From: Cyclobacteriaceae bacterium
GTDB taxonomy: Bacteria > Bacteroidota > Bacteroidia > Cytophagales > Cyclobacteriaceae
NCBI GenBank assembly: GCA_029882725.1
Contig: JAOUKG010000266.1
Location: forward strand, 1 to 5,117
Direction of reading: 5' to 3'
DNA length: 5,117 nt
Each line of letters begins with the position of its first letter. Position 1 is the stretch's first letter. The position numbers were made by a program, and so were the translations under genes. Below, in pieces: positions 1 to 5,117 of this stretch. The notes under the pieces are model-generated. The model had not been told where the DNA came from. It ran no database searches and was given only the letters and a program-made list of their open reading frames with translations.

Positions 1-1
1 A

Positions 2-30
2 AAATCATTTATAAACATAGTTAATGATTT
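2..30. repeat. AT-rich inverted repeat, 8-bp arms
   Basis: AAATCATT at 2-9 is the exact reverse complement of AATGATTT at 23-30, leaving a 13-nt loop. The stem is almost all A/T, so as RNA it would be weak. It may be the end of an upstream transcript or chance in AT-rich sequence. Confidence 0.4.
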
Positions 31-32
31 AT

Positions 33-67
33 TACCAGATCTTCATATTTAAAATGAAATACTGGTA
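33..67. repeat. Inverted repeat with 6+5 bp arms, possible terminator hairpin
   Basis: TACCAG (33-38) pairs with CTGGTA (62-67), and TTCAT (42-46) pairs with ATGAA (54-58). A 3x3 internal mismatch separates the two helices and the loop is 7 nt. No clean U-tract follows on the + strand (only a TTTT at 71-74), so a Rho-independent terminator for a gene left of the window is possible but not well supported. Confidence 0.45.
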
Positions 68-91
68 CACTTTTCAAATGAAATAAACCTC

Positions 92-173
92 TCCGTGAAA
101 TTCCGTGCCCATTCCGTGCAACTCTCACCTTGAAGGTGACAAGTCTTTGGCTGGCATACCTAGTATCTCCGTG
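92..173. repeat. TCCGTG repeat cluster in a GC-richer island
   Basis: TCCGTG occurs at 92-97, 102-107, 113-118 and again at 168-173; the first three are spaced 10 and 11 nt apart. The segment 91-170 has 41 G/C in 80 bases, against 10 in 60 at positions 1-60 and 19 in 60 at 201-260. From memory, similar CTCCGTG/CTCTGTG (CACGGAG on the other strand) repeats are common between genes in Bacteroidota, sometimes near GxxExxY genes; I cannot check this here. No such gene is visible in the window. The cluster is best read as an intergenic repeat element of unknown role. Confidence 0.55.
125..139. repeat. Perfect 7-bp palindrome inside the TCCGTG island
   Basis: TCACCTT (125-131) and AAGGTGA (133-139) are exact reverse complements around a single central G. 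As RNA it would fold as a 6-bp stem with a TGA triloop. It sits between the third and fourth TCCGTG copies, so it looks like part of the same repeat element (REP-like) rather than the control site of a gene more than 350 nt away. Confidence 0.5.
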
Positions 174-388
174 ATTCAAAGCACCAGAAAGTAACTATGT
201 TCGTGAAAAACCCTGAAATGAATAAATTATCAAGGAATTTCAAAAGGGAAGAGATTTGGTCGGAATAACTACATTATTTTAGTAAAACTTTTTCAAGCCA
301 GTTACAAATCTTTACCTCATCAATTTCGGGTGTATGGTTTACTTCCATATATAATCATATAACTATTATGCCTATTTATGATTAATAC

Positions 389-420
389 AATTGGGTAATT
401 ACAGAAGTTAACCAATTAAC
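389..420. promoter_or_regulatory. Inverted repeats upstream of the TPR gene promoter, possible operator
   Basis: AATTGGGTAA (389-398) pairs with TTAACCAATT (408-417) with one mismatch in ten and a 9-nt loop. An overlapping 5-4-5 palindrome, GTTAA-CCAA-TTAAC, occupies 407-420. Both lie about 30-60 nt ahead of the putative -7 element at 449-456, where a regulator could bind. No regulator gene is in the window and AT-rich sequence produces such repeats by chance, so the operator role is speculative. Confidence 0.3.
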
Positions 421-448
421 AAAAATCAGCTTAAAAAAATATATTTAT

Positions 449-456
449 TACTTTTG
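449..456 (+). promoter_or_regulatory. Putative Bacteroidota -7 promoter element for the TPR gene
   Basis: TACTTTTG is an exact match to TAnnTTTG, the -7 consensus of the Bacteroidota primary sigma factor. It would place the transcript start near 462-464 and give a leader of about 36 nt before the ATG at 499. No TTG-type -33 element is visible at the expected distance; the sequence there is A-rich. An exact 7-nt tandem duplication, GTGAATT twice at 466-479, lies in the predicted leader. Confidence 0.4.
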
Positions 457-498
457 GAGACTTTAGTGAATTGTGAATTATAAAAAATGAGTTAGACC

Positions 499-1239
499 AT
501 GTTCAGTATGTTTCCTTTTTTAATGATTATTCAGGCACTTTGCTTATACCATGCATATTCTAAGAATGTAGAACAAAAATGGTATTGGCTTATTATTTTT
601 CTACCATTTTTAGGAAGTGTTTTTTATCTATACCATCATTTTTATAGTAGACAAAGTCTAACAAAAGTTTCGGAAGGAATAAAAGAAGTAGTAAATACAA
701 ACTATAAGACTGAAAAGCTTGAGCAAACAGTTAAATTTTCTGCTACCATTCAAAACAAAACAAATCTGGCAGACAAATATATAGAAATAGGACGTTACCA
801 TGAAGCTATTGATCTTTATGAATCTTGCTTAGATGGTTTTAATAAAAATGATTCTGCTACTATGATAAAGTTGGTTAAGAGTAATTATCTAATTGAGGAT
901 TATGGAAGAGCTATATATTATGGGGACTTGGTAAAAAGCAATAAAGACTTCTTGAAGTCAGAAATAAAAATATGTTATGCGTTGTCACTCTTTAAAACTA
1001 ATCAGTCTGACTTAGCAGAAAAAATATTTGAAGAAATGGATTCTCAATTTTCGAATTATCCTCAACGTATGGAATATGCCAAATTTTTACACAAAACGGG
1101 AAAAAAAAGTGAGGCATTGAGTAAATTGGAAGAATTAAGGGAGGAATATGATCATATGGAACCTTATGAAAAACGTTTGAATAAAGGATTAGACAAAACC
1201 ATTAATAATCTTCACACACAACTAAGAAATGATAAATAA
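499..1239 (+). CDS. Membrane-anchored TPR-like protein (COG4700-like)
   Basis: A 246-aa protein of unknown function. Two hydrophobic segments lie at the N-terminus, about residues 5-20 and 29-49 (the second rich in Trp, Phe, Tyr with a FLPFLGS turn), and resemble the short N-terminal membrane hairpin of PLDc_N-type proteins. A polar linker (50-85) follows, then about four divergent tetratricopeptide-like helical pairs: 86-118 (with GRYHEAIDLYE), 120-152, 155-185 and 188-218, where the GKKSEAL stretch is again TPR-like. The layout and length match what I recall of COG4700, proteins with divergent TPRs; this is from memory. TPRs mediate protein contacts, so a membrane-tethered scaffold is a reasonable inference. 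The ATG at 499 is chosen because the frame has a stop (TAG, 493-495) just upstream; ATGs at 508 and 523 are possible later starts. There is no Shine-Dalgarno. It lies 167 nt ahead of the next gene on the same strand. Confidence 0.85.
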   Translation: MFSMFPFLMIIQALCLYHAYSKNVEQKWYWLIIFLPFLGSVFYLYHHFYSRQSLTKVSEGIKEVVNTNYKTEKLEQTVKFSATIQNKTNLADKYIEIGRYHEAIDLYESCLDGFNKNDSATMIKLVKSNYLIEDYGRAIYYGDLVKSNKDFLKSEIKICYALSLFKTNQSDLAEKIFEEMDSQFSNYPQRMEYAKFLHKTGKKSEALSKLEELREEYDHMEPYEKRLNKGLDKTINNLHTQLRNDK

Positions 1240-1406
1240 AAAACTCTTTAGTGCTTAAAAACAAGGTTGTTATGAAAAAATAGTTTTTATTGGTGTTGTC
1301 AGGAACAGTTAGAAAGCAATCAATGACCGAAGTTCTGTTGTAAACACTTTTTTTCCTCTAAATAAAACTATTAGAATTATATAGAAATAATTTATATCAT
1401 TGTTAA
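1240..1406. other. Intergenic gap between the TPR and transglutaminase genes
   Basis: No GC-rich hairpin plus U-tract and no clear TAnnTTTG element is present, so neither termination of the first gene nor an independent promoter for the second can be shown. At 1272-1343 there is a reading frame beginning ATG-AAA-AAA, broken by TAG at codon 4, whose continuation reads like a signal-peptide start (FLLVLSGT) before TAA at 1341. It may be a decayed gene remnant or chance. The bases just ahead of the ATG at 1407 are AT-rich with no Shine-Dalgarno. Confidence 0.5.
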
Positions 1407-3356
1407 ATGAAATTATTTCTTTTTAACAAGGGACTAAATAGTAAAATAGCACTTTATTCTATACTTATTTTATCCCCATTTCTTTCTTTAGGTCAGGAAA
1501 TTCAAGACGTTTTCCGAAATAAGGCAATTAGTTTAAAAAAAGAATTTAAGGACGAGGATATTGCCCAATTGTTCAATAAATCAAGCTATTCATTTGAATA
1601 TAATTCCGCAAGAAAAACAGTAGAAGCAATAGAAGAGGAAAGTATAAATTTCATCTCTTTGGGTCACTCTGTAAAGGGAGTCAAGGCCTTATTTTACAAT
1701 CAAAATTCTGAAATTTCTTCTTACGAAATAAAAAATGAAAAAGGTAAAAAGATTGTACACGAGAAATATTGCGGCCACGTTTCTTCAGGTGATATTTTTT
1801 ATTCAGATGCGCAACTTTGTGGATATAGTTTTCCTTTATCAAAAATAGGGTCGCAGGCATTTTTTAAAAGCAAAAAAGTTTTTTTAGACCCGAAATATCT
1901 CACAAAAGTGATCTTTCATGAAAGACAGGCTGTTGAAGAAAGAGAAATCATTTTTGACATTCCGGAATGGATAAAAATTGATCTGATAGAATTCAATTTT
2001 GAAGGGTATGACATTGAAAAAAGTGAAACAGAGCATGTTAATAATGGTAAAAAATATACTAGATATGTGTATAAAACAGGTAAATTAAAACCATTGCCTC
2101 AAGAAGACAACACCCCTGGAATTCTTCATTTTTTACCTCATATTCTAGTCGTAATTAAGGAATATCAGCAAGATGACGAAAGTGTTACACTACTGAATTC
2201 AATGGATGATTTGTACATCTGGTATAACTCACTCGTAAAGTCCCTGATCTACGAAAAAAACGGAATGCAAGAGATTGCCAATGAAATAATTAAAGATCTT
2301 GACAGTGATGAAGACAAAATCAGGGCCTTGTACTATTGGGTACAAGACAATATTAGATATATAGCCTTCGAAGATGGTATTGCTGCCTTTCGACCCGAAG
2401 AATCGAAAGAAGTATATTTTAACAGATATGGAGATTGTAAAGGCATGGCAAATTTATTGAAAAATTTACTTTTGGATGCCGGATTTGATGCCAGACTCAC
2501 CTGGATAGGCACCAGACAACTTCCGTATCCTACTTCCATTCCATCTTTGGCTATTCACAATCACATGATCACTACGGTATTCAATGATGGGAAAAGATAT
2601 ATACTTGACCCTACTGAAAAATTCGGGGATTTCAATGAGCCTGCTGAAAGAATTCAGGGTAGGGATATTCTTATTGAAAATGGAAGTGATTATATAATAG
2701 ATAAAGTTCCCTTGTTGGATTTAGATGAAAATGATGAAGAAAACAAAATTAACTTTACAATTTTAGACAACGAACTAAAGGGCAAAGGCACTTTGACTAT
2801 CCGGGGTGAAAAGAAAAAACAATTTATGTATGCTCTTGATATTTTGGATGGAAAAAGCAAACATATTTATATGCGTTCTATGGTGTCAGGAAACTCTTTA
2901 CCTGATAAATTTAATGTAACCAATGAAGTTACTATTGAAAAGGAAAATCCTATTTATGTGGATTATGACTGTAACCTTTCCAATAAAATATCCTCTTTCG
3001 GTAATGAAATATATCTTAACATGGATATTGAAGAAGATTTTTCGGACATGGAAGTTGAAAAGAACAGAATGCCACCACTCGATTTTCATTTTAGAGTAAA
3101 CAAAAAAATTGTTTCCATATTAGAAATTCCAGACAATTATGACTTGTCTTATATCCCAAAACCTTTTTTAAAAGAGAGTCCTTTTTATAGGTTTAATTTC
3201 TATTATGTAATAGAGGGAAGAACTTTAAAATACATCAAAGAATATAAATTAAACACTTCAATGCTGCCTGTAAATCAGTTTGAAGAATGGAATACAACGG
3301 TAAAATCTTTAAAAGAATATTATAGTGATCAAATTATCCTTAAATCGAATAATTAG
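1407..3356 (+). CDS. Secreted DUF3857/transglutaminase-like protein, intact catalytic triad
   Basis: A 649-aa exported protein. Residues 1-29 form a signal peptide (basic start, hydrophobic core at 14-28, probable cleavage SLG|QE), so it acts in the periplasm or at the outer membrane. A DUF3857-like beta-rich domain spans about 60-255. A transglutaminase-like papain-fold core spans about 295-405: helix DKIRALYYWVQDNIRYI (303-319), nucleophile Cys344 in YGDCKGMANLL, WIGTR after it, His386 in HNHMI and Asp401 in YILDPTE. A C-terminal DUF3858-like beta domain runs from about 440 to 640. In this superfamily the Cys-His-Asp triad supports acyl transfer or peptide hydrolysis; the substrate of the DUF3857 group is not known to me, and a protease or amidase is as likely as a true transglutaminase. 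Cys122 and Cys138 could form a disulfide after export. Its last 32 nt overlap the start of the next gene, which encodes a catalytically degenerate paralogue. Confidence 0.9.
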   Translation: MKLFLFNKGLNSKIALYSILILSPFLSLGQEIQDVFRNKAISLKKEFKDEDIAQLFNKSSYSFEYNSARKTVEAIEEESINFISLGHSVKGVKALFYNQNSEISSYEIKNEKGKKIVHEKYCGHVSSGDIFYSDAQLCGYSFPLSKIGSQAFFKSKKVFLDPKYLTKVIFHERQAVEEREIIFDIPEWIKIDLIEFNFEGYDIEKSETEHVNNGKKYTRYVYKTGKLKPLPQEDNTPGILHFLPHILVVIKEYQQDDESVTLLNSMDDLYIWYNSLVKSLIYEKNGMQEIANEIIKDLDSDEDKIRALYYWVQDNIRYIAFEDGIAAFRPEESKEVYFNRYGDCKGMANLLKNLLLDAGFDARLTWIGTRQLPYPTSIPSLAIHNHMITTVFNDGKRYILDPTEKFGDFNEPAERIQGRDILIENGSDYIIDKVPLLDLDENDEENKINFTILDNELKGKGTLTIRGEKKKQFMYALDILDGKSKHIYMRSMVSGNSLPDKFNVTNEVTIEKENPIYVDYDCNLSNKISSFGNEIYLNMDIEEDFSDMEVEKNRMPPLDFHFRVNKKIVSILEIPDNYDLSYIPKPFLKESPFYRFNFYYVIEGRTLKYIKEYKLNTSMLPVNQFEEWNTTVKSLKEYYSDQIILKSNN

Positions 3357-5117
3357 AGTAGTAGGCCTGTTTTTGGGCATCCTTTTATGTTTTACTCCTG
3401 AGGCTGCACTATTGGTGGACAATGAACGTGAAAAGGAAATTCAGGCAGAAGTTTGGGGTGGCCAGAATCCTGACTTTAACAGGACAGAAATACCTGAAAA
3501 ATGGGTGGGTCAACCCGGAATTATCATTGCAAGAGATCGTAAATTCTCTTATCACAAAGTGCTAATGTCCAGTAGTTTAAAATACGTCAGTTTTTCTCAT
3601 GTTCGAATCAAGTTAAATGGACAAAAGGCTCTTGATAATTTATCCCAGTTTACTATTCCTAAAAATGGGCAAATTCAAAATGTGAATTTTGAATTTTATG
3701 CAGGTTTTAAAATCATTAAACCCACAGGCGAAGAAATAATAATTACACAAAAAGACGGATCTATAGAAAAACAGGAAATAAAAGGGAAAAGCATTACCAT
3801 GCTTAAAATAGCCGTACCAAACCTGGAACCAGGGGATATATTAGATTATTATATTGTAGAAGACCGAATTATTAACCTGTATGGAAATAAATATTTCAGT
3901 TTTGATCCGGCAATTTTAGTCCTTAATGATGAGTATCCTATTATTAAACAAAGGTTTGTTTTTGATGTAATGAGAAAATGCTATGTGAATATTAAAACAA
4001 TGAATGGAACTCCTGAAATTAAACACCTTGAGGATATTAAATACAATCAAAACAGCTATGTTATAGAAGATGAAGACCGCGAAAGTGTGGAAGGACTGCG
4101 GTGGTTTTACAAATACAGGTCTTTACCGAATATAAAATTTAAAGCTACATATGCAGCCAATGAAAGTATTACTGGTAGTTTTCAGGGAAACCAGGGTGAA
4201 ATAAAAACAAATGTTTCAAAAAGTGAAGTTTCAACATTTGTAAAATCCTATATACAATCAAGTTATCAGTATGCGGATAAGACTGTAATAAAACACATGA
4301 GCAAATATTATAAGAAAGAGAAAAACAAAGACACCCTTGCCAGAGCAGCTTTTTATGTTTTTAGAAATGACCGTTATATCAAAAGAGCTGAAAAAAATAC
4401 ACTTAATGAAAATGATTACAGTGGACCAAGTTCAATTCGCGGACTTACTTCATTAATTAAATATTATAGGGTTGCTAAAATTCCTGTAGAAATTATTGTG
4501 GGTGTTCCCAGGTTTATATCCTCAATAGAGGATATCATCCTTGAAAATGAAATGACTTTTATGTTAAAAGTACTTTCCCCAACTCCTTTTTATATAAGTA
4601 ATGTATCTACGAACACTATTATAGATGAAATTGACCCGGAATTGCAAGGTAGTGATGTGTATACAACCAAAATTGATTTTGCTAATTTCATTTGGATTAT
4701 GTCGGACAGTAAAATTCCTGTGGTTCCTTCTGAAGAAAATTTAACTTCCACTAATTACACAGTTTCAATTACAGGTATAGCGGAAGGAAATGTAATGGTG
4801 AATGTAGAAAAGTCGGTGAGAGGAGCTGAAAAAGATATGTATCAAAAGAGATTGATGGATGTATATGATTTTATAGATTCAGAAAATGAAATAGTAGAAA
4901 CAAAGACCTTTTTCGAAGATTTAAAAGGGAATGATTTGAAAAATTATATACAGAAAAAGGAAGATTATTTTTCTCACCGCGACCATGATAAAAATTCCGC
5001 ATTAATGAATTTTGTCAATAGTGACTTCAGTTTGGAAGTAGATACAGTGAGTAACTTGAAAATTATTCAACCAGGCCGGCATCATTCAAAACCTGAATTT
5101 GTTTATTCTTACGATGT
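3325..5117 (+). CDS. Secreted DUF3857/transglutaminase-like pseudoenzyme (3' end outside window)
   Basis: The frame is open from 3313 to the right edge, with 597 codons from the GTG at 3325 and no stop. The GTG is chosen because the frame has TAA at 3310-3312, no ATG until 3565, and the GTG gives a good signal peptide: MIKLSLNRIIR, hydrophobic core 12-23, cleavage near EAA (26-28). LLC at 20-22 lacks a small residue before Cys, so it is not a lipobox. After the PEKW motif (57-60) a DUF3857-like domain covers about 60-290, with the typical KIAVPNLEPGDILDYY at 161-176. A transglutaminase-like region follows at about 337-430, then a DUF3858-like beta domain that is cut off. Aligned with the neighbouring protein, the catalytic Cys, His and Asp become Ile371 (SSIRGL), Glu409 (NEM) and Asn426 (YISN), while the surrounding helix and strands are kept. 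I infer a non-catalytic partner. It overlaps the previous gene by 32 nt, consistent with translational coupling. Confidence 0.88.
   Translation, partial: MIKLSLNRIIRVVGLFLGILLCFTPEAALLVDNEREKEIQAEVWGGQNPDFNRTEIPEKWVGQPGIIIARDRKFSYHKVLMSSSLKYVSFSHVRIKLNGQKALDNLSQFTIPKNGQIQNVNFEFYAGFKIIKPTGEEIIITQKDGSIEKQEIKGKSITMLKIAVPNLEPGDILDYYIVEDRIINLYGNKYFSFDPAILVLNDEYPIIKQRFVFDVMRKCYVNIKTMNGTPEIKHLEDIKYNQNSYVIEDEDRESVEGLRWFYKYRSLPNIKFKATYAANESITGSFQGNQGEIKTNVSKSEVSTFVKSYIQSSYQYADKTVIKHMSKYYKKEKNKDTLARAAFYVFRNDRYIKRAEKNTLNENDYSGPSSIRGLTSLIKYYRVAKIPVEIIVGVPRFISSIEDIILENEMTFMLKVLSPTPFYISNVSTNTIIDEIDPELQGSDVYTTKIDFANFIWIMSDSKIPVVPSEENLTSTNYTVSITGIAEGNVMVNVEKSVRGAEKDMYQKRLMDVYDFIDSENEIVETKTFFEDLKGNDLKNYIQKKEDYFSHRDHDKNSALMNFVNSDFSLEVDTVSNLKIIQPGRHHSKPEFVYSYD

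Larger units (their letters stand above)
1..498. other. Non-coding region upstream of the first gene
   Basis: I find no convincing gene here on either strand: all frames are broken by frequent stops and the longest ATG-initiated stretch noted is 23 codons (197-268). The region holds two successive inverted repeats at 2-30 and 33-67, a GC-richer island around 91-173 with TCCGTG repeats and a palindrome, and a probable promoter area at about 389-480. The 197-388 part is featureless AT-rich sequence to my reading. Confidence 0.7.

Noticed and set aside
92..173. CRISPR array
   Set aside because: The repeat unit is only 6 nt with 4-5 nt gaps for the first three copies, far too short for repeats and spacers, and there are no cas genes.
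197..268. 23-codon frame starting at ATG 197 (MFVKNPEMNKLSRNFKREEIW...)
   Set aside because: It is very short, with no ribosome binding site, promoter or recognisable motif; chance is the simplest explanation.
1240..1300. Rho-independent terminator after the TPR gene
   Set aside because: Only A/T-only or 4-bp pairings (such as AACA/TGTT) are available, with no stable stem ahead of the T-run.
2333..2539. 68-codon open frame on the minus strand
   Set aside because: It lies wholly inside the transglutaminase core of the plus-strand gene, including the GDCKG nucleophile motif, and its product has no recognisable features.
2898..3089. 63-codon open frame on the minus strand
   Set aside because: It is antisense to the C-terminal beta domain of the plus-strand gene, with AT-driven hydrophobic content and no supporting context.
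3379..3390. Lipobox (LLC) in the third protein's signal peptide
   Set aside because: The residue before Cys22 is Leu, not Gly, Ala or Ser, so signal peptidase II processing is unlikely.

Overview
The window is AT-rich with lysine-, asparagine- and isoleucine-rich proteins, no Shine-Dalgarno sequence ahead of any gene, and a TAnnTTTG-type promoter element. Together with a DUF3857/transglutaminase-like protein family that is common there, this points to a member of the Bacteroidota (Flavobacteriia/Cytophagia-like). The assignment is inference; no rRNA or marker gene is present.

Layout: 1-498 is non-coding as far as I can see. It holds two inverted repeats at the left edge, a short GC-richer island (about 51% G+C at 91-170 against 17% at 1-60) with TCCGTG repeats and a palindrome, and a probable promoter with an inverted repeat ahead of the first gene. 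499-1239 encodes a 246-aa membrane-anchored TPR-like protein. 1240-1406 is a short gap with no clear promoter or terminator. 1407-3356 encodes a 649-aa secreted DUF3857/transglutaminase-like protein with an intact Cys-His-Asp triad. A third gene starts with GTG at 3325, inside the end of the second, and stays open to the right edge (597 codons seen). It is a second DUF3857/transglutaminase-like secreted protein.

The main result is the third gene. It keeps the overall domain order, but at the three positions aligned with the catalytic Cys, His and Asp of its neighbour it has Ile, Glu and Asn. The window therefore seems to hold an enzyme/pseudoenzyme pair made from one overlapping transcript and exported to the same compartment. 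A plausible but unproven reading is that the inactive paralogue binds, positions or regulates the active one. The TPR protein lies on the same strand upstream; whether it belongs to the same system cannot be decided from this window.
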